From positions 62,001 through 126,000 of the forward strand of contig JAFKHV010000007.1 of NCBI GenBank assembly GCA_017306715.1: a stretch of DNA of 64,000 nt, read 5' to 3'. The DNA is from Legionella sp. Its GTDB lineage: Bacteria > Pseudomonadota > Gammaproteobacteria > Legionellales > Legionellaceae. Below, one piece after another: positions 27,062 through 36,646 of this stretch. A program made the translations under genes and the position numbers. The first letter of the stretch is position 1; every line of letters starts with the position of its first letter. A model generated the notes under the pieces. The model was not told the DNA's origin. It ran no database searches and was given only the letters and a program-made list of their open reading frames with translations.

Positions 27062-28291
27062 ATGCCCATGACTCGCTCTGTAAATTCAATTTTTTTAGTT
27101 GGCTTGCTTTCAGCATTTTCCTTTTTAACTTTTGATTTGTATCAATCGTCTATTCCCTATTTAGTAGACTATTTTTCTACGAACTACAGTTTGGTTCAGT
27201 TAACCTTAACACTGTATTTATTCTTTTTTGGGGCGATGCAGCTCGTCTGGGGGCCGTTAATAGACCATTACGGTCGACGCAAACTGCTGCCTGGTTGTTT
27301 ACTTCTTGCGGTGTTCGCCAGTTTACTTTGTGTTTTTGCCCAGAACATCTGGATATTAATTATCGGGCGCAGCTTACAAGGGGTCGCATTATGCTGTGCC
27401 AATCTTGTGGCTTTGTCCACTGCGCGCGATTTTGATGATCCATTGCAACGAGCAAAAGTATTATCTTACGTATCCATGATTGTTGCCGTATCACCTATAT
27501 TCGCGCCTATATTAGGAGCATTTATATTTACCTATTGTGGTTGGCAGGCGAATTTCCTGATAATGGCTATCATTGGTTTGTGGCTTTACGTACAAAGCAA
27601 AAATGGTTTAAGAGAGGCACCTAATTGGACGTTAGCTCAAGACTCTTTAAATTTTTCTCACATCATGCGTTCGTACAGGGAAATTTTAAGTACACCGACT
27701 GTGTGGAGTGGGGCATTAATAATGATGTTCACGTTTGCTGCCGTAATGCTTTCGATCATAAACTCCTCCTATTTAATTATCGATGAATTAGGATATAGCC
27801 AATTAGGATATGGTTTAATTTTTATCGTTAATGGGCTAAATATCATTTTCGGTAATTATCTGGGAATTTGGTTACGGCGCTGGCTGAGTATGGAATTCAC
27901 CATATACATGGGCGCGGCCTTTATTTTAGGCGGAGGTCTGGTTATGTTCACTATGAACATGATTTATGGCTTTAGTCTCTTAGCATTTGCCTTCTCTTTA
28001 GTGGCCAATTTAGGCATAAGCCTTGCGGCTCCAGCAACAATGTCCCTGACCCTATCGAATTATGAGAAAAATACAGGATTAGTGCTTGCGGTTATTCATA
28101 CAATAAGAATGTTTGGTTCAGCAGTTCTGGTTACACTGTGTGCTCAATATCTGACAACTAATTTAAATGCGCTACCGATCGGGCTTTTTTGTTGTGGCTT
28201 TGGCACTTTTATCAGTGCGTATCAGTTTGCGCACCGCCGCAAAAGCAATCCTGATGATGATAATCTGATAGAGTTAAAGGCGGCTGGTTAA
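27062..28291 (+). CDS. MFS multidrug exporter, Bcr/CflA family
   Basis: Inner-membrane drug:proton antiporter of 409 residues with 12 hydrophobic segments. The motif between TM2 and TM3 reads GPLIDHYGRRKLLPGC, the MFS motif A, and SLQGVALCC in TM4 and AVSPIFAPILGA in TM5 (drug-export motif C type) support the Bcr/CflA group. Substrate is not predictable. The start may be the first or third codon (both Met). It converges with the DUF4189 gene, separated by four bases. Confidence 0.88.
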   Translation: MPMTRSVNSIFLVGLLSAFSFLTFDLYQSSIPYLVDYFSTNYSLVQLTLTLYLFFFGAMQLVWGPLIDHYGRRKLLPGCLLLAVFASLLCVFAQNIWILIIGRSLQGVALCCANLVALSTARDFDDPLQRAKVLSYVSMIVAVSPIFAPILGAFIFTYCGWQANFLIMAIIGLWLYVQSKNGLREAPNWTLAQDSLNFSHIMRSYREILSTPTVWSGALIMMFTFAAVMLSIINSSYLIIDELGYSQLGYGLIFIVNGLNIIFGNYLGIWLRRWLSMEFTIYMGAAFILGGGLVMFTMNMIYGFSLLAFAFSLVANLGISLAAPATMSLTLSNYEKNTGLVLAVIHTIRMFGSAVLVTLCAQYLTTNLNALPIGLFCCGFGTFISAYQFAHRRKSNPDDDNLIELKAAG

Positions 28292-28295
28292 TATC

Positions 28296-28694
28296 TTAAT
28301 TACAGTCAGAGGCAATTAATACACAATCAGCATGTTGGCATTGTTTTCTCGCCATCTCTTCAGCAATATGCTTATTACTGCCGGTGCCCATCCCCTGATA
28401 GTTTTTTGAGAGGGCATAGGCGCCGCATTGATTGTAGGTCACGACCACTTTACATTGCTCACCACCTGCTTTATCACACGAATTTTCCGCGTTTTTTTCA
28501 GCTTCTTCGCGAGTGCTGCCACCGCCTATGCCATAAGCGCAATCGCTATCGTGATTATTAATGTCTGCAGCGATGGCGCCCCAGGTCTCTGCAGGAGCTA
28601 AGGGTGTAGCACCAGCATTATTGTCAAATTGCGCCCACGCATTGATACTGAAGCATACATTGATTAATAATAAGCCTAAAATTTTACGCGTCAT
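28296..28694 (-). CDS. DUF4189-domain exported protein
   Basis: Exported protein of 132 residues. I place the start at 28694 since it opens a signal peptide (TRKILGLLLINVCFSINAWA) and has AGGA nearby; the frame continues 19 codons upstream into the preceding gene. The mature domain reads WGAIAADINNHDSDCAYGIGGG, then repeated Cys-containing helices (AEKNAENSCDKAG and ARKQCQHADC), typical of DUF4189. Function unknown. It starts seven bases after the YbhB-like gene and is probably co-transcribed. Confidence 0.8.
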   Translation of the reverse strand: MTRKILGLLLINVCFSINAWAQFDNNAGATPLAPAETWGAIAADINNHDSDCAYGIGGGSTREEAEKNAENSCDKAGGEQCKVVVTYNQCGAYALSKNYQGMGTGSNKHIAEEMARKQCQHADCVLIASDCN

Positions 28695-28701
28695 GGTGTT
28701 C

Positions 28702-29217
28702 CTAGTTAAATGTTTGATATAAACCCACAAGCTCTGCGGTTGCCAATACATGACCGGTCATGCTGTTTAATAGTGAATCGGGGGATGCCTCAGGATCAGT
28801 AGGTAAATGATTATCTAATGCATAAATTTTAAATACGTAGCGATGTGCGCCAATGCTTGGACAGGGTCCACGATATCCTGGGCCGCCCCAACTATTTTTT
28901 CCATATTGAGCTCCTTCAGGTAGGGGGCTGCCTGCATCTAACTGAGTAATATTTGCTGGGATATTATATAGAAACCAATGAGTCCAAGCCGCATTGGGTG
29001 CATCTGGGTCTTGAACAACCAGTGCAAAAGATTGCGTTTTTTCAGGTGCATTACGCCAGGTTAGGGGTGGAGACAAATCGCGTCCCTTACACGTAAACTG
29101 GTCTGGAATAATTGAGTTTTGTTTAAACGCGCTACTTTCTAAAACAAATGACTGCGCAAAAATTTTATAATTAAAGAGATAGACTAAAATGAACAGGAAT
29201 AAAGAAATTTTTTTCAT
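28702..29217 (-). CDS. YbhB/YbcL family protein (PEBP-like), exported
   Basis: Phosphatidylethanolamine-binding-protein fold of 171 residues with a signal peptide ending near KIFA. Family motifs are present: LSPPLTWRNAPEKTQSFAL, DPDAPNAAWTHWFLYNIP and GPCPSIGAHRYVFKIYAL, which build the anion-binding pocket. Bacterial members are of unclear role despite the name Raf kinase inhibitor-like. RBS AAGGGAG precedes the ATG. First gene of a two-gene operon with the DUF4189 protein. Confidence 0.9.
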   Translation of the reverse strand: MKKISLFLFILVYLFNYKIFAQSFVLESSAFKQNSIIPDQFTCKGRDLSPPLTWRNAPEKTQSFALVVQDPDAPNAAWTHWFLYNIPANITQLDAGSPLPEGAQYGKNSWGGPGYRGPCPSIGAHRYVFKIYALDNHLPTDPEASPDSLLNSMTGHVLATAELVGLYQTFN

Positions 29218-29840
29218 AGTAGAGACTCCCTTATTATTATTTGTTATTTCATGTTTTTATTCAATTTATCTCATTTTGGTTTGAAGTTTTAAGTGTAGCA
29301 CTGAAAATAAAATCTGTAATTTATTTAGATAATTAAGTCTTTACCTACGTTTAAAATATTACTATTGTAGATTTAAATAAAAACATACTACTAAAAATTA
29401 TGATTCGGTGTTACAATTGAAGTCATAGTTAAGATTAACTATCAGGAACGTTTCTAGCAGTCCACTTAACCTCGCTTTTGGAATGATTTTGAGCGACATT
29501 TGTTTATCCATGTCTAATATGCAGATTGGTTTCGTTGCAAGCCATATTTTAAGAAATCTCTTACATCACTTTCAGCTAATTGATTCACGCACTCTTTTAT
29601 CTTCTCAGCTTATAATAATCTTGTTTGGCGCGGCTGGAATAGACGGGATGTCAGCTTCGAATCAACATTCAGGATGATTACAGCTGTCGCACAAACACGA
29701 ATTGCATAAGTTTTTGTTATCATTCACAACTTAATTAAGTGCCTACACACAGACTTATCCCCAGAAATTGTGGATAAAATCATTTTTTTAATGGTATGAA
29801 ATGCTATTGTTTGTTTCGAATAGAACAAACAGGTGTAATC
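29218..29840. other. Long AT-rich intergenic region with paired DnaA-box-like sites
   Basis: A 623-base gap between the divergent YbhB-like gene and an exported-protein gene. No convincing gene: the only frame of note (29483-29677, 64 codons) lacks an RBS and family resemblance. Near the right end, TTATCCCCA (29755-29763) and TGTGGATAA (29769-29777, reverse complement of the DnaA box TTATCCACA) face each other, followed by a T-run at 29783-29789. Confidence 0.45.
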
Positions 29841-30527
29841 ATGCCCATACTAAAAAAAATTTCTCTCCTAAGCTTATCTCTAGTACCTATATCCATTCTT
29901 TATGCGGCAAATACTTCAATTGCTTTTTTTGCTTCGAATAATACCGGAATTTTAAAACCCCAGCAGGCTTATGAGCGTTTACTTTCCGAACCGCAAGAAC
30001 AATTAAGAAAAGAAATTACTCATATTCTGCAACAACATCATCTCGAGCAAAATGAAGTTGAGGAAGGTATTGGTATGTATCAGATGGCTGCTGATGGTCA
30101 ACAAACTGCAGATAATTCAGAAGTCTTTATCACCTCACCTTATCAGGAAATTTCCAAGCAAAGAGCATTTGATATCGCTGCGGCAATTGCGCGTCAGCTG
30201 CAGCAGGAAAGTGTGGCCGTATTCGTTCCAACGACTCAACAAGCAAGTGGTGATGTGATACTGCATTTAACATCGCACCCTTATCATCTTCCAGAGATTA
30301 TGCAGTTAATTCAGAATAAATTACCTCCTGAATATGCAAAAGCCTACTCTATTCATTTTGCAAATAAAGACGGTGGTTATGAGCATGCAACGATTGCCTC
30401 AATTGAATGGTTGGGTTCACAAATTGACCCCTCACTGATAGAGCAGGCATTTCCAAAGGACCGAACCACGGTTAAACACGGCCGAACTTATTTAGTTTAT
30501 CAGGACGGTAAGAAAGAAGAGATTTAA
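29841..30527 (+). CDS. Exported protein of unknown function
   Basis: Protein of 228 residues with a signal peptide (PILKKISLLSLSLVPISILYA). I prefer the ATG at 29841, preceded by AGGTG, over the upstream one at 29796, because it opens the signal sequence directly. The mature part is mixed alpha/beta: QEQLRKEITHILQQHHLEQN, a predicted DIAAAIARQLQQESVAVFVP segment and a final VKHGRTYLVYQDGK. No family recognised. It stands alone after a long promoter region. Confidence 0.65.
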   Translation: MPILKKISLLSLSLVPISILYAANTSIAFFASNNTGILKPQQAYERLLSEPQEQLRKEITHILQQHHLEQNEVEEGIGMYQMAADGQQTADNSEVFITSPYQEISKQRAFDIAAAIARQLQQESVAVFVPTTQQASGDVILHLTSHPYHLPEIMQLIQNKLPPEYAKAYSIHFANKDGGYEHATIASIEWLGSQIDPSLIEQAFPKDRTTVKHGRTYLVYQDGKKEEI

Positions 30528-30726
30528 AATTATAAATTTATCATTGCTTCGGGATACTAATAAAAATATCCCGAAATTTTAGAATCATAATTATCCGAAC
30601 TTTAAAAATAATCTGCAACCTTAATATCCTCTTAAGTTTTTTTACCTATAATTGGCAGCGTTTTGTGCCTTGCTATCCGAGAGTTTAGTTATGGCGCAAT
30701 AGAATAATAAGATAAGGAGTATATTC

Positions 30727-31857
30727 GTGGGGAAGTATATAGAACAGCTGGATGAACAGATCCAGGCAATTGATAAAAAAAATTATTATCGCGGTCAGTA
30801 TCAATCCTATATGACCGGGCCAGAATGGCGAAATGTAGAAATGGCACAAGAATATGCTGCTTTCTTAAGAGAAGGGAAGTCGATGTTTCAATTCCCATAT
30901 TTTCGTCAAGTAGCTGGACTCTGGCGAGTATTTTATCATTCATACAAGGCGGCGAGAAAATACGACAGCCCTTGGTCTATTTTATTTTCAGAATATATGC
31001 TCATGGATTTGTTTGTCTGTTTTTTTACGACGGTTGAATTAATTCCTAAGGCCCTGTTATCTATGGTATTAAATTTCTTCCTCGGAACTGTAAATCGTAC
31101 CGAAATGCAGCAGCACTTGGCTGAGCACTATCAACAGTACGCACAAAATTTGGAGACCATTCCTTTTTATGATCATCAGTATAAAGAAATTAGAGAGAAT
31201 CTCGAAAATAAATACCGAGAGTGTCGAGAAAAAACCTGGGGCGATTGGTTTAGTTGGAAGGTGGTTGCAACCGAACTTTGGATGCGTCGCTGGATTTCAA
31301 AACCCTTAAGTTATTGGTTTCATCAAGATGCAAATTTAGTCCCCGCCACCACTGAAGTATTAGTCAAATTTAAAGACGATGAATCATCCGATCAAAGGCA
31401 AGCTAAAAAGACTTTTAGAGCTAAAATTACTCAGATTCAAGCTCAAACCCCAGCAGTAAGCATTACTGGAGAAGATGTTTATGTTAAAGAAAATCAAAAC
31501 AAATCTTATTTATCCGTGTATGCACGCTTAACAGTCCCTCGTTATGCTTCCTTTCAAACGGTAGTCCATGAATTAGCTGAAAAAGATATCCATTTACGCA
31601 AAATTGCGGGTCACGATAAAGTGCAAGTAAAATGCATTATCGATGCTCCTGATGAAAACAATTATTTACTTAGACGATCCGAGCTGGAAGCGCTTAAGAA
31701 AGGAACCAGCCTACTTTACACTTATGGCGATAATATTCATCCTTGGCGTAAGTTTTGTCTCTTTGACGTAGATGTCCATAATCTGGATAAATCTTTGGGG
31801 CGGTTTACGAAACATGATCAAGAGGAAGTTTCCGTTCAATTTATCCATAATTTCTAA
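30727..31857 (+). CDS. Unknown protein partnered with FAD oxidase-methyltransferase
   Basis: Protein of 376 residues, not recognised. N-terminal charged region, then hydrophobic segments at about 84-120 (WSILFSEYMLMDLFVCFF and LIPKALLSMVLNFFLG) suggesting membrane attachment, then a soluble, Trp-rich and beta-rich C-terminal part. The GTG start has AAGGAG nine bases upstream. The next gene, an FAD oxidase-methyltransferase fusion, begins 10 bases after this stop and also has an N-terminal hydrophobic region, so the two likely act together at a membrane. No function is proposed beyond that. Confidence 0.6.
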   Translation: MGKYIEQLDEQIQAIDKKNYYRGQYQSYMTGPEWRNVEMAQEYAAFLREGKSMFQFPYFRQVAGLWRVFYHSYKAARKYDSPWSILFSEYMLMDLFVCFFTTVELIPKALLSMVLNFFLGTVNRTEMQQHLAEHYQQYAQNLETIPFYDHQYKEIRENLENKYRECREKTWGDWFSWKVVATELWMRRWISKPLSYWFHQDANLVPATTEVLVKFKDDESSDQRQAKKTFRAKITQIQAQTPAVSITGEDVYVKENQNKSYLSVYARLTVPRYASFQTVVHELAEKDIHLRKIAGHDKVQVKCIIDAPDENNYLLRRSELEALKKGTSLLYTYGDNIHPWRKFCLFDVDVHNLDKSLGRFTKHDQEEVSVQFIHNF

Positions 31858-31867
31858 GGAACTCAAG

Positions 31868-34630
31868 ATGTCTTTTTGGCGTAAATTAGCAAATAAAATA
31901 CCTGAATCTGGACGCTTATCCAGCATCCCTGCCAGTATAATTGACCAAGCTTACCTTCATAAACCCGCGGGACTTTTTAACAGAATATTCAATGCCATTT
32001 ACATTCGCGCTGTTTATTTAACCATGCTCATCCCGGCTCAATTTATTGATTTATTCGTATCTATGGGGTTGGGCATTCGCTATGCCTTTGGATCGTTTTT
32101 TGTCACCGATGATTTGCAAGAGCATCGTTTGCAGCAGCAGCGTAAATACGGAACCATTTTTAGTAAAAATTTGTATGCCTTATTGGCAGCAATTTTCGGT
32201 TTAATTAGCCCTAAATTGGTTGCTTTTTATTTTACCCCCGATCGTCCAGAGAGCAAAGGAACAATCGCTGCGGGTGGTCTCTATAAAGGAAGTGAGCTTG
32301 AAGTAAAACAACCAGAAACAATAAGCGAAGTACAGGAAATTATTGTGGCTGCTGCGGCTGCGCATCAAAAAGTGATGCCGGTGGGTGCTGGTTTGAGTCA
32401 AGGACAACAATTTCTTCCTGCAGATGAGCATGCTGTTGTACTTGATTTAGGGAAGCTCAATAAGGTAGAAATTCGTGCCGAGGATAAGGTGGCTATCGTT
32501 GGTGCTGGGGCAATTTGGGCTGATATTCAAAAAGCAGCCGACCCTCATCGTCTGGCACTTGAAGTGATGCAAGCCTCAAATGTTTTTAGTGTTGGCGGTT
32601 CTATTGGTACCAACATCCATGGTTGGGCACATCGCAAAGGTGCTTTAGTCAATGTTGTTCGCTCCTTAAAAATCATTAATGCTCAAGGCGAATTACAGCA
32701 GTTAACTCCTGAAGATGAATTATTTTATCAAGTAATTGGTGGTTTTGGGTTACTAGGAATCGTCGTCGAGGTTGAGATACAGCTCATTGACAATCACTTG
32801 GTCAAAGAAATGGGTACTGCTGTTGCGCTTGACGATTACCCGGATTATTTCCTGGAGCAAGTGCTTCCCGACGATACGATTAAAATGCATTTATATCGCT
32901 TGGATCTCAATCCAAATGCACTACTGAGTAAAGGTTTCGCTGTCAATTATGTAGAGGCGCAAGCAGAGCCTGTGCAAAGCGAAGATTTACGCATGGAGTC
33001 CAATCGCGGGAGTCGTTTGAATCAAATCGCTGTAAATATGGCACGTCGTATCGGTTTTGCACGTAAGATTTATTCCGATTCTGAAGAAAAAAGAGTCCTT
33101 GCGAACGATAGCCCTGCACTTTCAATCAATAAAACCATGCAACCTCCAGTGAATGCCATGTTTCATCCCGCAAACAGTGAAGTTGAGCTCTTGCAGGAAT
33201 TTTTCTTACCTAAAGAGACCCTAGTGCAGTTTATTAAAAATCTGGGGCGTATTTTGATGGATCACCACGTCGTACTTCTCAATGCTTCGGTACGTTTTGT
33301 ATTACAACATGAAAAGTCTCTTCTTTCTTATGCTCCGGATGGTGACCGCTTCGCTGTGGTTTTATGCTTTAATCAGGCTTTAGATGAGACGGCAAAAATC
33401 GGGGTTAAAAAATGGATTCGTGAGGCACAAGAGTTAGCAGTACAACTCAAAGGTACTTACTATTTACCTTATCAAGCGTTCACCGCACCTGAGGTGTTTT
33501 CAAAAGCTTATCCTAAAGCCACGGAATTTGTGCAATTAAAAAAGAAAGTTGACCCCGAAGAGATGTTTGTTAGTGGTTTCTACAAACGCTATTTAGAGCC
33601 AAAAGCGGAAATTGTGAATCATTTTAAAAAAATAAATGCGCATGATTTTGGTGGATTTTTGACTACAGTTCTTCATCGCGTTGATGTTCCTAAATTATTT
33701 TCGTTGCTTGAAGACATCATGTCTTACTGTGATACGCATGAAGAAATTTATACGCAATTATGCAAGCGTATGGGTGAAGTTATGCCTAATCCGTTTACGG
33801 ATTTTCAGCGTATTTTGGGCTCACTCAGTGCAATTAAAGAAGATTTGACTGCGCAAGCTCATGCATTAATTTTTCAACAGCGCAAAGTGTGCGATGGCCT
33901 GGTGGAGATTGGCTACCCGGGACGCTTTGTTCGCGATTTCAAAGGTAAATTTAAGGTTACCGGAAAAATTGTTGCGGTTTATGAGCAACCCTCGATCACC
34001 GATTATATTCAGACAGGAATACCAAGACCTTATGATGAGTTTGTCCATTTGGATTATAAAGCGCCTTCATTAGCCTCATTACCCGATAATAGCGCCGATA
34101 TAATTACCTGTTATGTGGGCTTACATCACTTTCCTGAAGATAAATTATCTGCTTTTTTAAACGATGTTCGCCGTGTGTTGCGTGAGGGGGGACATTTTCT
34201 TTTAGTGGATCATGATGTTGTTGATGAGCAATCCTACAGTATGGCGTTTATGGCTCATACCATATTTAATGCAGTGAATGGTGTTCCCGTCGAAGAAGAA
34301 CTGAGTGAATTACGTAATTTTCGCTCCATGGAGGAATGGAAAGCATGCTTGGATGCGCATGGACTAGCTTGTGCGCTTACCGGTCCTGATGTTCCATTAA
34401 TTCGTCACCAAGACCCCAGCCGTAATCGTATGATGAGTTTTACTAAGGGACTCGCACGAGCACACCAGGAAATGCGTGTGGCCGAAGATAAACCCGCGAA
34501 TGGTAAAATAGAAGATAAGGGCGTCAGCAAGGAGGGATTAACAGCGAATTCTCTATTTTCTCGTTCGGATCAGAATGGGAAATCAACCTCTACCCCAGGG
34601 ATGGTCATCGACCAACCTTCTTATCAATGA
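31868..34630 (+). CDS. FAD-dependent oxidase fused to a methyltransferase-like domain
   Basis: Protein of 920 residues; the ATG at 31868 is chosen for its AAGGA RBS, although the frame runs further upstream into the preceding gene. Hydrophobic N-terminal stretches lie at ~40-75 and ~100-122. A PCMH/FAD_binding_4 domain spans ~145-310 with PVGAGLSQGQQ, GGSIGTNIHGWAH (248-250 region) and GGFGLLGIVVEVEI, followed by an oxidase cap ending in a YKRYLEP motif. From ~680 a class I methyltransferase-like fold follows, with NSADIITCYVGLHHFPED (741-758) and VLREGGHFLLVDHD. Its glycine-rich SAM motif is not clear, so catalysis there is uncertain. Related oxidases act on sugar lactones, sterols or lipids. 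A strong terminator follows. Confidence 0.75.
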   Translation: MSFWRKLANKIPESGRLSSIPASIIDQAYLHKPAGLFNRIFNAIYIRAVYLTMLIPAQFIDLFVSMGLGIRYAFGSFFVTDDLQEHRLQQQRKYGTIFSKNLYALLAAIFGLISPKLVAFYFTPDRPESKGTIAAGGLYKGSELEVKQPETISEVQEIIVAAAAAHQKVMPVGAGLSQGQQFLPADEHAVVLDLGKLNKVEIRAEDKVAIVGAGAIWADIQKAADPHRLALEVMQASNVFSVGGSIGTNIHGWAHRKGALVNVVRSLKIINAQGELQQLTPEDELFYQVIGGFGLLGIVVEVEIQLIDNHLVKEMGTAVALDDYPDYFLEQVLPDDTIKMHLYRLDLNPNALLSKGFAVNYVEAQAEPVQSEDLRMESNRGSRLNQIAVNMARRIGFARKIYSDSEEKRVLANDSPALSINKTMQPPVNAMFHPANSEVELLQEFFLPKETLVQFIKNLGRILMDHHVVLLNASVRFVLQHEKSLLSYAPDGDRFAVVLCFNQALDETAKIGVKKWIREAQELAVQLKGTYYLPYQAFTAPEVFSKAYPKATEFVQLKKKVDPEEMFVSGFYKRYLEPKAEIVNHFKKINAHDFGGFLTTVLHRVDVPKLFSLLEDIMSYCDTHEEIYTQLCKRMGEVMPNPFTDFQRILGSLSAIKEDLTAQAHALIFQQRKVCDGLVEIGYPGRFVRDFKGKFKVTGKIVAVYEQPSITDYIQTGIPRPYDEFVHLDYKAPSLASLPDNSADIITCYVGLHHFPEDKLSAFLNDVRRVLREGGHFLLVDHDVVDEQSYSMAFMAHTIFNAVNGVPVEEELSELRNFRSMEEWKACLDAHGLACALTGPDVPLIRHQDPSRNRMMSFTKGLARAHQEMRVAEDKPANGKIEDKGVSKEGLTANSLFSRSDQNGKSTSTPGMVIDQPSYQ

Positions 34631-34659
34631 GCTATTTAAATAGTCCTCCAGTTTAATAC

Positions 34660-34684
34660 GGTCCGCGGGCGCGGACCTTTTTTT
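34660..34684 (+). terminator. Rho-independent terminator
   Basis: GGTCCGC (34660-34666), loop GGGC, GCGGACC (34671-34677), then seven T. It closes the operon of the unknown protein and the FAD oxidase-methyltransferase fusion. Confidence 0.92.
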
Positions 34685-34890
34685 AATCATGAAAACCTCA
34701 GCGCTTTATTTTACTGATCGTGCTAGCTCCTCGTAAATTATCCCCATACAAATCGGAAATTATCGACCATAATGTTTCAATTAATCTATTTTTATCTTCA
34801 TAAAATGTGTGTTCCGCGTTACGATAAAAATAGAATCATTTAAAAGTAGTATGGAAAGGAGCACCATATTGCGAATAAGGAGGGTTATTT

Positions 34891-36603
34891 ATGCATCATG
34901 AACTTCCATTAATCAGTACACTCGCAATAGGTTTTTCCTTAGCGCTCATTCTGGGATTCTTGGCCGTACGCTTACGATTACCTGCATTAGTAGGGTACCT
35001 TTTGGCGGGAATTCTTATAGGGCCGTTTACACCAGGCATTACGGTCAATGTCCGTATGGCACAGGAATTAGCGGAAATAGGGGTTATGTTACTCATGTTT
35101 GGTGTGGGGTTACATTTCTCGATTTCGGATCTCATGCGTGTACGTGCCATTGCAATTCCCGGAGCGGTGGTGCAAATCATCTCAGCCACCTTACTTGGTG
35201 GGGCAGCCGCGCTGGTCTGGGGATGGAATTATGGTCATGCCTTAATTTTTGGAATTGCCCTGTCGGTGGCGAGTACGGTTGTTTTATTACGTGCTTTAGA
35301 TGATAGGGATGTTTTAGAAACCATTAATGGTCACATTGCTGTAGGCTGGCTGGTAGTTGAAGACTTGGCGATGGTTTTGGTGCTTGTACTATTGCCCCCA
35401 TTGGCACAAACCTTGGGCGGCAATAGTTTGGATACGCAACAAGCGCACCAGCCGCTATGGTGGGTGTTAGGATTCACTTTAGTTAAAATATCTGTTTTTA
35501 TTGGATTAATGCTCTGGATTGGACGAAAATATTTTCCAAAACTATTATGGAATATCGCCCATACGGGTTCGCGTGAACTTTTTATCCTTTGTATTGTTAC
35601 CGCAGCTATCGGGATAACCTATCTTGCCGCTGAAGTATTTGGGGTTTCATTTGCACTAGGGGCATTCTTTTCCGGTATGATGATCCGGGAATCCTCATTT
35701 AGCCATCGTGCCGCTGAGGAATCTCTTCCTTTACGTGATGCTTTTTCTGCTCTTTTCTTTGTGTCGGTGGGGATTTTATTTAATCCCGCAATTCTTGTGG
35801 AACATCCCTTTAAGGTACTTATTGTTATTGGGATTATCGTTGTTGGGAAATCGATTGCGGCCTTTGTTTTAGTACTTTGTTTTCGTTATCCCTTACGTAC
35901 CGCGTTAATCGTTTCTGCGAGTTTGGCGCAAATAGGTGAATTCTCTTTTATTCTGGCCGAGCTGGGTATCAAATTGGGGATGCTATCCCCAGAGGGTCGC
36001 AGTTATATTTTAGCAGGTGCAATTATTTCGATAGCGTTGAATCCTCTGGTATTTAGCCTGGTTAACCCGATGTATAAATGGTTAAGCTCTTTTACAAAAC
36101 TGGAGCAGCTTTTTGCGACAGAAAATGATCCGTTATCTGAACTTCCTTTAAGTACTAAACCTGAGTTTTTGGAAGGACAGGTTGTCCTTGTCGGTTATGG
36201 TCGCGTAGGGCGACGCATTGCCTTGTTGTTGAACGCTGAAAAAATACCTTATGTGGTCGTGGATGAGAATCGTCAGTTGGTAGAACAATTACGGGCAAAC
36301 GGTATTCCTGCCGTATATGGGGATGCTTCTAAGCCCTCCGTGTTAGTACAAGCCCATGTGGCACGCGCCAGTATGCTAATGTTGGTTATTTCGAATACCG
36401 TACATGTACGCAAAATGATTCAATACGCGAGTGACTTAAACCCTAAAATTGAAATAGTTGTCCGCACCCACAGTGAGGAAGAAGCGATTCTCATCCAAAA
36501 AGAGATTAAAGGGAAAATGTTCTTTGCAGAAGGCGAGGTTGCTAAAAATATGGGCGTGTATGCCTTAAGGCGTTATGGTAAAACCGGAACGAATATGGAA
36601 TAG
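34891..36603 (+). CDS. ybaL: Monovalent cation:proton antiporter, CPA2 family (YbaL-type)
   Basis: Inner-membrane antiporter of 570 residues. The N-terminus HHELPLISTLAIGF and LVGYLLAGILIGPFTPG match YbaL closely. About 12 transmembrane segments (1-395) include the CPA2 core (LLMFGVGLHFS). A cytosolic RCK/TrkA-N domain follows from ~425, with the nucleotide motif VVLVGYGRVGRRIALLL and GDASKPSVL, suggesting gating by NAD(H) or another ligand. RBS AAGGAGG lies before ATG. Likely exports K+ or Na+ in exchange for protons. Confidence 0.88.
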   Translation: MHHELPLISTLAIGFSLALILGFLAVRLRLPALVGYLLAGILIGPFTPGITVNVRMAQELAEIGVMLLMFGVGLHFSISDLMRVRAIAIPGAVVQIISATLLGGAAALVWGWNYGHALIFGIALSVASTVVLLRALDDRDVLETINGHIAVGWLVVEDLAMVLVLVLLPPLAQTLGGNSLDTQQAHQPLWWVLGFTLVKISVFIGLMLWIGRKYFPKLLWNIAHTGSRELFILCIVTAAIGITYLAAEVFGVSFALGAFFSGMMIRESSFSHRAAEESLPLRDAFSALFFVSVGILFNPAILVEHPFKVLIVIGIIVVGKSIAAFVLVLCFRYPLRTALIVSASLAQIGEFSFILAELGIKLGMLSPEGRSYILAGAIISIALNPLVFSLVNPMYKWLSSFTKLEQLFATENDPLSELPLSTKPEFLEGQVVLVGYGRVGRRIALLLNAEKIPYVVVDENRQLVEQLRANGIPAVYGDASKPSVLVQAHVARASMLMLVISNTVHVRKMIQYASDLNPKIEIVVRTHSEEEAILIQKEIKGKMFFAEGEVAKNMGVYALRRYGKTGTNME

Positions 36604-36629
36604 TTAACCCAATGGAATAGGGTTAACTA
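36601..36629. terminator. Palindrome between convergent genes, probable terminator
   Basis: TAGTTAACCC (36601-36610) and GGGTTAACTA (36620-36629) form a perfect 10-base stem that includes the ybaL stop codon. A T/A-rich tail follows. It lies between the convergent ybaL and nitroreductase genes, so it may serve both. Confidence 0.5.
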
Positions 36630-36646
36630 GATTTATAAGCGTTACA

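Noticed and set aside
29483..29677. Possible 64-residue gene in the long intergenic region
   Set aside because: No RBS, no recognisable family, composition like surrounding AT-rich DNA. Not reported as a gene.
29755..29777. Replication origin from the DnaA-like boxes
   Set aside because: Only two sites, with no cluster, no AT-rich unwinding element arrangement and no dnaA/dnaN/gidA neighbours.
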